Shown here: in pieces, positions 49,701 to 60,836 of the stretch
How positions within the stretch are numbered: the first letter of the stretch is position 1
How the letters are laid out: each line of letters starts with the position of its first letter
NCBI GenBank assembly: GCA_964019055.1
Contig: OZ025213.1
Coordinates: forward strand, 11,025,351 to 11,089,350
Length of the DNA: 64,000 bases
Reading direction: 5' to 3'
Source: Anthopleura xanthogrammica
Lineage: Eukaryota > Cnidaria > Anthozoa > Actiniaria > Actiniidae
Program-made: the position numbers and the translations under genes
The notes under the pieces: generated by a model
Databases searched by the model: none
Told to the model about the DNA's origin: nothing
The model's input: only the letters and a program-made list of their open reading frames with translations

Positions 49701-51265
49701 CATCATCATGTATCATCATCATGCATCATCATCATCATCATGTATCATCATCATGTATCATCATCATGCATCATCATCATCATCATGTATCATCATCATG
49801 TATCATCATCATGTATCATCATCATCATGTATCATCATCATGTATCATCATCATGCATCATCATCATCATCATGTATCATCATCATGCATCATCATCATG
49901 TATCATCATCATGCATCATCATCATCATCATGTATCATCATCATGCATCATCATCATGTATCATCATCATGCATCATCATCATCATCATGTATCATCATC
50001 ATGTATCATCATCATGCATCATCATCATCATCAAGTATCATCATCATGTATCATCGTCATGCATCATCATCATCATCATGTATCATCATCATCACTTATT
50101 TCAATATATCTTTTGTCTAATAGCAATAAACCATTTCTTTTTAGCTTTCTGGCACAAAAAATTCAAACGAGAGAAGAAAGGGAAGAAGCGAATCAACGAA
50201 AAGCTCACAGGTAACTACTGTCTTCCTCATCGAACGAGGATCAGGTTAGATCTAATGATAATCTCATAATATTCATAGTATCTTTATCCTTTTTATTTCA
50301 GAGGAACAACAACGTTCATTCATCATGGAACAGCAACTTCAGAACTCATCACAAGAATCTATGAAACAGATGAATGGTAGGTTGGCTATGAAAGATTGCA
50401 CAGTGGATTTACTTCGACACTGCTCTATTGCTCCCTCTCTTCCTCCCTCTCCTCCCTCTCATCTTTCCCTACCTAGGTTGTGTCAGTGTTTGGTAAAACG
50501 TGAAGGTGGTTCTTGTACTAAACGATAGCTTTGTGTTCTTTTTAACATAGATTCTTTGATTAAAGAACTTGATAAAGAAAGAACGGCCAAAGGAGAAGCA
50601 GAACGAAAACTACAAGGTAAAAACGCACACAATGAGTACGCATCTTAGTACGAATCTATAGGTTAGCGCGTTGACCAATGAGAGCGCGCATTATACTGAA
50701 AACAATGACCAACATCTCAAAATATAGACTTTTATATTTATGTACATTCCATCCATTTTATAACTTTATTCACAGGAATATAATAGTAAGTAAGTAAGTA
50801 AATTCTTTATTTACTGAGGGTAGCACTAAATAGCAATATGCTAACAAACCTGTGGCCCTCTAACAAACCTGTGGCCCTCTAATGCGAATGAAACAATGTT
50901 TTTTCTTGTATATAATTTACCATTACTGATTTATTTTTTTTTTTTTTTTTGTCATTCTTATAGCATTTAATTTGTATCTTATTTCTTAGGGGATATTGCC
51001 AAGCAATTGGGGCTCTGCCCTGTGTCTTTATCCCTGCCACTGTGGCAAATTGATTAAAATAAAATAAAAAATAAAAAAATAAAACGAAATAAAAAACACA
51101 CACAAAAAAGTAAAGTATTAACGTTCTATTTCAGAAGCTCGGGGGGAAATCCAGAATTTCATGCAAAATTTCCTGGAAAATCCAAGGCTGGTACAAACAC
51201 AGCAGAAGCAGAATGAAACAGAGGAACAGTTAGAAGTCAAAGAAGAACACGTTGCTGCGAATTGA
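43718..51265 (+). CDS. DACH: Dachshund-family transcriptional regulator (DACH)
   Basis: Nine exons join in phase to 503 residues: 43718-44103, 45381-45670, 45977-46272, 46879-46996, 47082-47165, 50145-50210, 50302-50376, 50551-50616 and 51135-51265. The start ATG sits in a strong Kozak context (GCCATGG). Residues about 30-130 form the Ski/Sno/Dac DNA-binding box, with AAFSVDGEDLLCFPQ, HTVYTKLKR, CNVEQVR and NRCKLISQEDF, followed by the basic RGPGRRRKN. A low-complexity Ser/Pro/Asn linker spans about 130-324. From about 325 comes the C-terminal DACH box, IQGLLKVTAETARQQQ and a long coiled coil (KKFKREKKGKKR). Family members are nuclear repressors/co-factors working with Eya/Six proteins in eye, limb and neural development. 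The C-terminal coil is split over six small exons, and intron 5 is almost entirely satellite. Confidence 0.95.
47130..47348 (+). repeat. Tandem duplication of the DACH exon 5 end with its splice donor
   Basis: A block of about 109 bases starting AGAGAAATTGATCACAAGTC, running through GAAGTAAAG|GTAACG and ending in CGGTTAATAACCGTGGTATC, occurs twice at about 47130 and 47239. The first copy holds the true end of exon 5. The second is an intronic duplicate with an intact copy of the donor. CACGGTTAATAACCGTG is a perfect palindrome in each copy. Confidence 0.9.
47344..50094. repeat. 13-bp satellite (ATCATCATCATGT)n filling DACH intron 5
   Basis: About 2.75 kb of the 2.98-kb intron is built from 10-, 13-, 16- and 19-base ATC/ATGT units, the same family as in CCDC138 but on the other strand. 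Rare variants (CACGATG; TTATGTATCTTCATG) mark larger duplicated blocks: the CACGATG pattern at 47541-47676 recurs about 747 bases on, at 48288-48423. Reading frames up to about 960 codons across it are satellite artefacts. Confidence 0.97.
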
Positions 51266-52808
51266 CTTGCTTGTGTCGACTAACCCCGAATAGTTTATTA
51301 ATGTGAAGCCTGCTTAACCGTCCTATGGAACTTTCTCACGCGGTAGCCAAGTTGACTAGAACAGTAGATTGTTGCCCGCGTAACCTCGCATTCAACTGGA
51401 AACAAATTCAGGACGAGGTTATGGGTGATTAAACAAAGGTTATTATTCTGATGAGAATCAAGATGGTACCGTATGATCATGGTCTGTAGGAATGATCAGT
51501 TCGCTTCTAAGAAGATCAGAGTTCAGACTTGTGTCGCAAAGGATTGTGGGGCTGTCTTAAAATATTATTTTAAATCCCACAATCCTTTGCATCACGGGTT
51601 GTTACAAATATACCTTTGAAATCCGGAATAGCGTTACGCCAACTTTTGCACGTGGTTTAGAATGACCCAATCAGGAGCGAGAAGAAAACAATAGCATTTT
51701 AACTTGGATCAGTCACGTGCAATTCCTACCCACATGGTTCACTTCTACATCGTTCACTTCCGGTTATAATCACATGTAAACTACTTCCTGTTATCCATGC
51801 TCTACTCAACCATTTTGAAAGCATGGAGTTTGTGAAGGAAAAAAGCTAGAAGATATTGCAATTGAAAAAGAAAAGAAAGAGAGAACAATTAAGAACGATT
51901 TTGATATTTTTTTATTGTCTTATTAAAATATTTTAATTGGAATTCATCTTAAGATAGTATACTCAAAAAAAGAATAGTCAAATATATAACCTTAGACAAA
52001 AACAAAGAAACATGTAGAATGTTATATATTCGTATTCTGAAGACGTATCATCGTTTATATCGGCTTTCATAATCAGTATAAGCCAAAATTGTTTACATTC
52101 CGAACGTATTTTTGTATTTGTTCTCACTACAAAATATTCTCATATAAGCGACAAAAATAAGAGGCGAAGTCATATTTTTCCTGTTCAGAATTTATCATCG
52201 TTTTATATGAATAATTTTTGTATACAGTTTATAGTATTGAAAAATGTTATACAAAAAATTAATGAACAAAAATATATGGTTGAAAATGACAAAAATGTTG
52301 TGCAAATAGGGAGAAACTCTAGAGGGAAGAGGTACTGGGTAACTTACACCCATTTTCATATTTAAAAAATAGCCCACTATATTCTGGTTCCGGGGAAACA
52401 ATATGGAGTAATCACGAAAGGGTGACGGTTCCCATCATTCCAAAACTTGCGGAATATAAATGAAAATGCAATAAACGTGCCCCGTTTCTTCAAGGGAATG
52501 TCATATGGTCGGAAATGGGTAATTTGCATACCAAGCTAAACTAAAGTGGTCTTGTAAAATTCGCCCCAGTCCCTTGCTTGTTTTTCATTTCCTGAACGGC
52601 TGAAAATAGCCATAAAAAGACCGGTGCCTAAGGTGTCAGCGGTCATCCGCACCTGGCTTATTTTTCGAAGAATATCATGAATAAGCTTATATTTGATGGA
52701 AACAATTGCGATTTGTTGATCATCAAAACCTTTATTTTTATTAAGAATTATAGCTATTGATAGGAGAGATAGTGATCGTGTTAGAGTATTTAATATTGTG
52801 TTCATACG
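51266..52808. other. DACH 3' region and TMEM33 upstream region
   Basis: No gene is seen. Candidate polyadenylation signals are ATTAAA at 51922-51927 and AATAAA at 52470-52475. The segment 51710-51790 has a CACGTG E-box and ETS-type CTTCCGG and CTTCCTG motifs, and could be a TMEM33 promoter if an untranslated exon exists. A small hairpin element is listed separately. Confidence 0.4.
51536..51590. repeat. Perfect 15-bp hairpin
   Basis: GCAAAGGATTGTGGG at 51536-51550 is exactly complementary to CCCACAATCCTTTGC at 51576-51590, with an AT-rich 25-base loop. It lies 270 bases after the DACH stop and may be a short MITE. Confidence 0.7.
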
Positions 52809-55800
52809 ATGGCGCCACACGAAGATACAGATGCTGCAAGCGAACCGAACAGTGGAACCACAGTCCCTCCTAACACCAGCACTACAGCCAACTGGGGCGC
52901 TTTGAGGGTAAGTTATATCAAGAAACACATAAATAATGTTGGAAATATTTACTTCTGGGATTATTCGTCTTGTCTTTTGTTTATTTGAATTCATCGAGAC
53001 TGCAATTGGTGGTGGGAAGGCTTTGAATTTCGACTGCCTTTTGTTGTCAAGTTGGATGAAAAGAGGGCCACTGTTTTGATAGGAATCGAGAAAACCATTA
53101 GCTTTAATGCGTTATCTTTGTCCTTGAATCGTTTAAATGGTTCCTTAGGAAACACTATTTCAGTACTAGCACAGAAAAGACGTTTTTTTTTGGATTGTTC
53201 AAGATTTTTCAGATTGTAAATTGAGTTTCAATATCAATTCAATATTCAATTGATAGATCCATGATATTGGTTTGTGCTCTCTACAAAGCTGTCTCTAGCA
53301 ACTCGCAATCGTATTTGAACATTCTGGTGTCTAATCCACCAGATATTTAAGAAAAAGAAATTTTTTGTTAATACACACCTTGTATAAACCATTTTCATTC
53401 ATCTTTTTAGGGTCTATATCCACTTAAAAACCATTTGAATAATAATTGAAAATATGAAATATTAAAACAATGGTCAATAGACTAGTACTCTAGATTACTT
53501 CTTTCATTATGATTTTTTTTAGAATTCAGGTTTTCATTTATACATTTTATCTAAAATATTAAATGTTGAGTACAGTGAAGGCCAACTAGTTGTTTACGAA
53601 TGTCAATCAAACTCTTTACTGCAGTATATTTTCATAAATAATTTATTCCCATTTGACTGCTTGTTTCTTTAGAGGTATCTAACGGAAAACAAAGTCGACA
53701 CTGCACTATGGCTGACGCGGGTATTCACTATCATCAATTCCCTACTATTTCTTCTTCCATTGTTCAGGTAAAGATCTTGGCAGCTATGAAGAATCTTAGC
53801 TTCCACAAAATTGATATCCATTATTCTCAATTGGTAGTAATAAAATTAGGATCATCCATCCCCAAAAATTCTGCTTAACTATAATTTATACATCTGGAGC
53901 CAGTTGTACAAAGCCTGATCGAACGGTGCTATCCACCAGATAAATCCTTATCCAGCGGATAAAACCTATACAAATTCCATACACTAGATAACTCTTATCT
54001 GATGGATAACTTTATCCAGGCTTCGTACAACTGGCTCCAGTTCGATTTTAACCCAAACCATTGAATCAAACTATCGGGTATTTTCAAAAAAATTAGTCAA
54101 ATTTATACAGGTGTTAAATTAAGTTTCTAAGGTGTTAGAAACTTAATTTAACACTTTTGTTTATTAGCAAACGGATGTATGGGAAATGGCTGGTTTATGA
54201 AGAAAGTACTAAAACAAATATGCCCAGATTTTCCCATTAATTTTAAAGGAGGAAAATATATTTTTCTAGATCTATATCATTTCTCATCCCTTGGGAACTC
54301 AAATTCCCTTGTCTGGATAAAGTAACTTAGATAGTTTCTAGATGTGGAACATTCAGATACATGTATATTTACGTTACAATAAGAAAAGGCATCTGCTAAA
54401 TCACGGTAATTGATGAAGCATGGCATGTAATATATATTATATTTTAGGCAAATTTAATCTAATTATGGGGCTTTATTTTTTGTGGTCTTTTAGTGAATTT
54501 TTCAATCTCATTTTGTCATATGTTTTTAGTCCACAGTTCAACTATAGTTGTTACAAAAGAGCCTTGATCAGTTCGGCTGCTACGTCGGCTCTCAGACTTC
54601 ATCAACGACTTCCTGTAAGTTTATACATAAAGTATGATTAAGATATAGATTATATGAATGATTTCACTCTTAAATGAATGACCCTTAAAGTAAAGAAAAG
54701 AATCTCGTGGTGTCTCACAGACAATGTGCTAATTTTGATGCTTATAATTTCTCTCTCATTTACAGAGATTCCAATTTAGCAGAGAATATCTGGGCCAACT
54801 GTTTCTTGAAGACAGTTGCCATTACCTTATGTACTGCGTGATGTTCATAAATTCTTATCCAGTGACTAGTATCCTTTAATTGAAAGATTGACTAATATTA
54901 TTATGTTCAATGGTGTTATGTTGGTATTACTGATTCTACAAGATTTGATTTGACCCTGAAAAAATATGGCATATGCCTAATAAAGATTTATCATCATCAT
55001 CATTATTATTATTATTATTAGTGCCTGTTGCATAGCAAATCTATGTTTAAAAAAAACTGCAAAAAATCTTAATCGTAATCTAAATTCTTCTCTATGTGAC
55101 TTAATTTAAATGAACTTAAATGTGTTGTAATCATCATCATCACCACCACCACCATCATATTTTATAACCATCACTCCCTGTAAGAGGAGCTATACCTTGA
55201 ATAACTTCCTTAACTTATCTAACAGTGATCCTTATTCCAGTGGCCTTGTTTGCTATTCTTCACACAATATCTTTTACTAAAAAACTCTTGGACGTAAGTT
55301 AGTCCTATGATTTGAATCACTAATGTCTTATTGTTTTTAAAATTATATAATTAGATTTCAAATGAAATGCTAAAATAATTTTTTTGATTCAGATTCTTGG
55401 TTCTGGTGGAATTATCTCTCTCTCCATTATAAGGTAAATTGTTGCTGATCAGGAGTGTTTTGTCCCTAGACAGCTCCTTTATCTGCTTTTCAATCTTGCC
55501 TTTGTTTATCTAGAACAAATCTCTCATTACAAATATTCTTAGCTTACCTCATCAATTTGTTTTTGATACTTCTCTTCAAAAAAGCAATTTTATTGGGAGT
55601 TCAAATTAAAAGTCTATGACTATGGCAATTTTTAGCTTTAAAGTAGCGTGATTGAATTTTGCTGCATTCCTTTTTGTTTTCAAAACTCAACCTTAGCCCC
55701 AGGGGTATGTTCCGCCCAGACTCTCGACCCCTGACCCTTTCATATACCAAATTTCAAAAAAAAGATACCCCTTTTATATATCTTTGAAGAAAAGCTTATA

Positions 55801-58238
55801 TCTTTGAAGAAAAGCTACCTCTTTTCATACCAAAATTCACAAATTCCCACCCCTTTTCTTTACCTGCGGCCTGAAAAAGGTACCTGAGGAGGACATCCCC
55901 ATATAGTCCATTATAGGTAGTACCTCCCCCCACCCCCCACCCCGGGATCCTAGCTTTATATAGAAAATGAAAAGACTGGGAAATATAAAGAAATCTATTC
56001 TTTTTTTTCTCTCTCTTAAAAGTGTTACTGTTGAAAGCCTTGTAAATTTGCTCCCTCCCTTCTTCTACTCTTGTGGAGCCTCTAAATTGAAGTCTTTCTA
56101 TTAACCATCATTTCCAGGACAGCTAGGAAGTCCATTGAAAAAATAGAACTTTACCAACAAGCAATTCTGAGGTTTATTGCCTGCACAGAGATCATGCTTA
56201 TGCCAGCTGTGATTCTCATGACCTTCAGGTAATAATATATACAAACAATACAGTTAAATGTACCGTTGGTTTCTGCATCCAGCTTATCCAAGAAAAAATA
56301 TTAGCAATTCAGAATCGAGATAATTTGCAAAACTGAGGTGTCATCCTTAGTAGCCTGGTGACTTGGGAAATGGTTATTTCTTTATTGTGCCCTGAAAGCT
56401 TTGTGTTTTCTGACATATGGGTGGCATAGCAGTGAGAACACTTTAAAACTCTATTATTGACATCCACCAAAACCCTCTTTTATGTTACAGTGAGGCAGGG
56501 CTCGAAATAGGAAACAATTATAGCCTGCCAGTCCAGTAAATTTTGCCTGCCTTTTTATTATTTTTACTTTCGATTTGGCAGTTCACCATTATTTTTGCCT
56601 GCCAAACCTTAAGGCAGGCTGCTATTTCGAGCCCTGTGAGGGCACTCAAACCATGCACACTTCAAGTTTCTTTGACTTTTTTATCTTCCATTCAGAAGCC
56701 AGATTCACAACAAGGATCTTACATTATGTTTAGGCTAGCTAACTACACATAATGTCAGAGTCTACTTATGAATCTTGTTTCTGAATAGACGATGAAAAAA
56801 TGTCAAAAAAACTCAAAGTGTTCACAGTTTGAGTGCCCGCACTGTAATGGCAAGTCGTAAAACTTTGCACGTTATGGAAGCACGTGTGTAAACAATGCTC
56901 TTCATTCATAATCGTATTGTTTTTGTGTCTTACATTGGACCTGTGTTTTGTTTCTTTAGTGGACAAGCTGGGATCGTCATCCCCTTTGTGTATTACAGGT
57001 TCTTAGGGTTGAGATACTCCTCCAGAAGAAACCCCTACTGCAGGTATGTATGTATGTACTTCAAGTATGGCCTAGGGCTGCATGCCAAACAGGCTGATTG
57101 GGTCAAGGTAGTGGCCTGGAGTAGAGGTTTTGCACCACCACGTGACGGCAGCCATGTTAGATGGCAGGAACAATACAATCGTTTTACATGAGAAAGAAAT
57201 CAATTCCAAAGAGGAAAGGGATTTTATTGTTCTGCCATCTAACCACAGGCTATCACATCTAACCACAGGCTATCACATCTAACCACTATTATGGGTGCTG
57301 TTGCAAAACCTCGGCCTTTTCTGTGTTTGATAAACATGATGCATTGTGGTCTAGCTTGGGTACAAGCAACACCATATACAGCATGATGAACAAAAGATGT
57401 TTGTACCCAAGCTAGACCACAATGCACCATTTTGTGCAGGAGAGCTTTATCTCAGTGTAGCAGCCTGTGAATGTTATAATAGCTTAACCCATTCTGTTAC
57501 TCAACCCTAAGCCCAGACCTTATAATAGATGGGTTACACAGTTACAGTCATGTTGTAGGATAAGAATGCAATGTAATTAAATGAAAATTCTTGCCTTAAC
57601 TAGAAAATTTCTGTGGTTTTTTTATTGTGGTTCTTTCACATGTGGAACAGATTCCCTATCAAATATAATATTTGCAACTCTGCACATGCAATCATTACAA
57701 CTTAACATTATGCACTTCAAGTTAAGTTGCACATTCAATATTTATTACACACCCTGTTTGGCTGCACACCTAATGATTAAGTAACACACATCAACTATCA
57801 ATTATTAGCATGAACCATTATCGATTATATGTCACAGGGAAGACTGTCAGAACCAACGGTAAAGGCTAGAGATATTCAACTTATTAATGAAGCTGTAAAT
57901 CTACTTAATTCTGAAAAGAGAATTCTACTGACAAAGCAATGCAGGTGCAAATGCGAACATAAGTGTTAGTGCTTGTGCTGATTCCGTTATCACAATGAAA
58001 TCAGGACTTGTGCTCACTAGTGAAAACCAGGCTTAAAATAGCTATGACAGGCTTCCTGTAGAAAATGATTTTGATAACCTGTGTTCTTTTCTACAGACAA
58101 CTATTTTCAGAATTCAGAAGAGGATTTGAAGGCCTGGCAAGCCACCAGAGATGTCCTGGCTTTGTGGGTTCATTCATCCTTAAAGCAACAGGCTTCATTG
58201 CCAGTTTAGCACCTACTGTTGCCACTACCACGTCATGA
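52809..58238 (+). CDS. TMEM33: TMEM33 (ER transmembrane protein 33)
   Basis: Nine exons join in phase to 275 residues: 52809-52907, 53673-53767, 54530-54614, 54766-54868, 55226-55293, 55393-55433, 56118-56228, 56960-57043 and 58097-58238. Signature blocks include TSALRLHQRLP, LEDSCHYLMYC, INSYPVTM, FIACTEIMLMPA, YYRFLGLRYSSRRNPYCR and the C-terminal LAPTV, all characteristic of TMEM33. Hydrophobic segments (about 46-64, a long stretch near 110-150 and one near 190-210) fit a polytopic ER-membrane protein. Human TMEM33 is 247 residues. The extra length here is mostly a Thr/Asn/Pro-rich N-terminal tail of about 33 residues and a short C-terminal extension. The family shapes ER tubules with reticulons and affects the unfolded-protein response. 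Introns hold MITE copies. Confidence 0.95.
53894..54040. mobile_element. MITE family A, copy 2, in TMEM33 intron 2
   Basis: Starts CTGGAGCCAGTTGTACAAAG and ends GCTTCGTACAACTGGCTCCA. The interior TTATCC/GGATAA blocks match the copy at 7928-8068 when reversed. Confidence 0.85.
55690..55940. repeat. Low-complexity CCCCTTTT-type repeat region in TMEM33 intron 6
   Basis: Degenerate ATACCCCTTTT and TATATCTTTGAAGAAAAGCT units (the latter twice in tandem at about 55775-55820) are followed by a run of C's. No coding signal is present. Confidence 0.55.
56496..56636. mobile_element. MITE family C, copy 2, in TMEM33 intron 7
   Basis: CAGGGCTCGAAATAG at the left mirrors CTATTTCGAGCCCTG at the right, a perfect 15-base terminal repeat. 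The interior has GCCTGCC/GGCAGGC inverted blocks. GTGAGG flanks the left end and follows CCCT at the right, a possible target duplication. Confidence 0.75.
57124..57312. mobile_element. MITE family B, copy 2, in TMEM33 intron 8
   Basis: GAGGTTTTGC at the left mirrors GCAAAACCTC at the right, with GACGGCAGCCATGTTAGATG and TATTGTTCTGCCATC inside. A 20-base unit AACCACAGGCTATCACATCT has expanded to about three copies near 57240-57290. Confidence 0.75.
57340..57426. mobile_element. Foldback element next to MITE B copy
   Basis: TGCATTGTGGTCTAGCTTGG plus GTACAA is complementary to TTGTACCCAAGCTAGACCAC plus AATGCA, about 26 bases per arm with no mismatch seen, around a 35-base loop. Confidence 0.75.
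57945..58034. mobile_element. MITE family D, partial copy, in TMEM33 intron 8
   Basis: GCTTGTGCTG and GTGCTCACTAGTGAAAACCA plus GGCTTA match the right part of the complete element at 61604-61768. The left end is missing. It ends about 60 bases before the last TMEM33 exon. Confidence 0.6.
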
Positions 58239-58752
58239 GGAAGCCAAGTATATGCCCTATATACCATAATAGCATAGATTTTCCACCAAAAGTAGATGCA
58301 CGGTATTTCAACTATGGTGATTGAAGGATGTAGGTGTTATGGCTTTTGATTGGCCTTGCTTAGGAAGTCATGTCCCACTAACCAGCAATCTGCTTCAAAA
58401 CCATACCTGGCCTTTGAACAAGAAAAGTGGCATTTTATAATATATCATGAAAGATTCTCATAATAAGTCTGGGAAGAACCTAATCTTGCCCTTTGATTGT
58501 GCAACATTGAAATCTTTTTGGGTTATACTGTAGCTAAATTAGAATTTCAGGTTCTGTAAGTTTTTTATGTTAGAGTTCTTTGTTACTTCGTGGAATGCCC
58601 AGTACTGTCAAATTTAGGAATGTTTGCAAGTATATAAGAAATTAAGATCAGGAATTGAACCTGAACCTTAGTGGTAAAAAATAATAATGCCCTCGTCTTC
58701 ACTATTACAATGTGACCTGAAAAACATGGGCACATATTTATGCAGAGCTTTC

Positions 58753-58758
58753 AATAAA
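58753..58758 (+). terminator. Polyadenylation signal AATAAA for TMEM33
   Basis: Canonical AATAAA lies 515 bases after the TMEM33 stop. It precedes the convergent POLDIP3-like gene by about 950 bases. Confidence 0.45.
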
Positions 58759-59097
58759 AGGCGGCTACTGGCGGTTTATCACCGGATACTTCACCTTAAA
58801 CTGCCGGCTATTTTGACAAAAAATTAATTCATTGCCAAATAAAGTTACGGCCCCTTGGGGGATACAGACCCCTACTTTTTTGGATTGACCGTCTACTTCA
58901 AATATTATTGAAAGCTCTGATTTATGGAAATGTTTATTATCAAATGGCCGATCCAAATCGAAAGAGAGATAAACCAAATATTTCCACATGTCAACATATT
59001 TTCAGGTCACATTTTAAACTTCAGCAGAGAAGAAGCTACTGCTTTATGCTAGTAATTTACTTCTACATGTACTGTACTGTATACCTGTGTTGCCATG

Positions 59098-59170
59098 CTC
59101 TCTGGCTGTGAGGCCCTCCCTCCACCAGGTTCTCACAGCCAGAGAGAGAGAGAGAAAGAGAGAGAGAGCT
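59098..59170. repeat. Perfect 15-bp hairpin followed by GA microsatellite
   Basis: CTCTCTGGCTGTGAG at 59098-59112 and CTCACAGCCAGAGAG at 59132-59146 form a perfect stem with a 19-base pyrimidine-rich loop. The right arm runs directly into a GAGAGA repeat. It lies between the convergent TMEM33 and POLDIP3-like genes. Confidence 0.75.
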
Positions 59171-59711
59171 ATTAAATGAAATCAGTATCAGCAGGCATTA
59201 GGTTTACTTCCCCTTGATTCATGGCCAAGATAATTAAGGTCAATAAATTCAAAGTTTTATTTATATAACGTGGCACTAACAATTGCCAAGATATCTTTGC
59301 TTCTATGGAGGTGTTCTATTTTATGCTTACTTAGTGGTCAACAACCATAGAAATATATAGAACAATGCTATTTTGTTGTATAAGGCTGTAACAATATTGT
59401 AATGGTATTAAAGGAACAATAAATCACCAAATCTTCTCTAATAATAAATTGTTCGTAATCTTTGAACTGGAAATGGCTGTCACACCTGTTAATGAAAAAC
59501 AATGGATGACAATAATAGTGATAGGGATGAGGCAACTGCTCCCATGAAGTTGCTAAATTTCTACTAAACTTATCAAGTACGACCATGCATCATCTACCAT
59601 GCATTATCATGCTTGGGCAAACATTTGAAGTGTCTGTAAGCTGCACTTTCAGAAACTCTTGCATCTTGTGTTTGAGAAAACATTCATTTTCAAGTCCAAG
59701 ATCAAGGAAGC

Positions 59712-60836
59712 CTATATTTTGACCTTGAATACCACTGGTCTAGATTCTGACGGCAATGATGATGACGACGACGCTCTTTTAGCTGGATGGTAGGGTTCGA
59801 CTGTTGGTTGTAAAAACTTTTGGGAGGGGTTTGTAGAGCGTAATGGAGCCAGAGGTTTTGATACTGGTGTTGTGTGAGTTGCCATGGTCTGTACAACACT
59901 GAGTTTACATTGCATTGGCTGACCATCTAAGTTTCTGTTGTGATACCTAGCATACGCAGTGACGGCTTCCTCTTTTACAGTATATATAACCTCTGCGGCA
60001 CCTGGTCCAAGCATCTTACAGCTCTTTAAGACTCCAACAGCACCAAACAATTCCTCAATATCTTGTCTTGAAACAGCTGGGTGTAGATTGGTGATAGTAA
60101 CTTTCGTGGATGTTACTGGTGTGCCTCGAGATTCTGGTATGGGACCATGGTCGAGTCTCTCTGCAAGTGGTGTCATATTTCTTTGGCTCCTTATTGGCAA
60201 TAAATCTTCCTCAAATCTTGATTCTTCTTTCATTTTCTTAAATTGATAATAATCTAAGTCATCATCCTTCCTTTTTTCCTCATCTCTTAAAAAGTCTGCA
60301 TACATTCTCTTCTTCTTCTGCGGCGAGCCGCCTGCCGCTTTCGTGGTAACTGTAATCCCTCCAGCTCCCAGCTTTGGATTACGGTCTTTCGGTTTTCCAC
60401 GTTGCTTAGACTTTGGTTTCTCTTTGGAATCCACTTTTGTTGTGATAACGATGGATTTACCTGCTATTTCCGCTGATCTGTTCGGTGGTAAACTCTGCTT
60501 GGCTGTGATCTTGATTGTCCCACTATCAAGACTTAAGGAACGATTACCAGCTTGGTTACTAGACTTCTGCTGCTTCTTCCGTTCATCTAAATTAAAACTA
60601 GACTTTTCTTCAAGTTCTTCGACAGATCTCTTGGCTTGTAGTTTAGATCTAGCGTCCATCACTCTAGATGGACCAGGTCTAATTGTCTTCTTCAAATTCA
60701 AACGGAGATCTTTGACCGGTCTTTTGAAACCTTCCCTCGCGGTTTTTCTAGATCTTAGTTCTTCAGTTGTCATCCCAAAACTTCTATTTGATCGTTTTGA
60801 GTTAAAATTCCTTATCTTACCTATTCTATTATTCAT
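59712..60836 (-). CDS. POLDIP3: POLDIP3/SKAR-like RRM protein, intronless
   Basis: A single open reading frame of 374 residues runs from ATG at 60836 to TAG at 59712. The N-terminal half is highly basic, with repeated DAR/ELRSRKTAREG-type segments and no fold. One RRM lies at about 246-314, starting VTITNLHPAVSRQDIEELFG and ending NRNLDGQPMQCKL. The chain ends with a conserved FKVKI. The RRM and the terminal FKxKx tail match POLDIP3 (SKAR), which links mRNA export and the exon-junction complex with S6K1-stimulated translation. Human POLDIP3 is about 420 residues and has introns. ALYREF is the main alternative, but its RRM and RGG ends fit less well. The gene faces TMEM33 tail-to-tail and the small GTPase head-to-head. 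Frames upstream of the ATG have no better start. Confidence 0.82.
   Translation of the reverse strand: MNNRIGKIRNFNSKRSNRSFGMTTEELRSRKTAREGFKRPVKDLRLNLKKTIRPGPSRVMDARSKLQAKRSVEELEEKSSFNLDERKKQQKSSNQAGNRSLSLDSGTIKITAKQSLPPNRSAEIAGKSIVITTKVDSKEKPKSKQRGKPKDRNPKLGAGGITVTTKAAGGSPQKKKRMYADFLRDEEKRKDDDLDYYQFKKMKEESRFEEDLLPIRSQRNMTPLAERLDHGPIPESRGTPVTSTKVTITNLHPAVSRQDIEELFGAVGVLKSCKMLGPGAAEVIYTVKEEAVTAYARYHNRNLDGQPMQCKLSVVQTMATHTTPVSKPLAPLRSTNPSQKFLQPTVEPYHPAKRASSSSSLPSESRPVVFKVKI

Noticed and set aside
52536..52994. 152-codon minus-strand frame over TMEM33 exon 1
   Set aside because: It is the shadow of the coding exon and its AT-rich flank. The plus-strand TMEM33 model is phase-consistent across nine exons.
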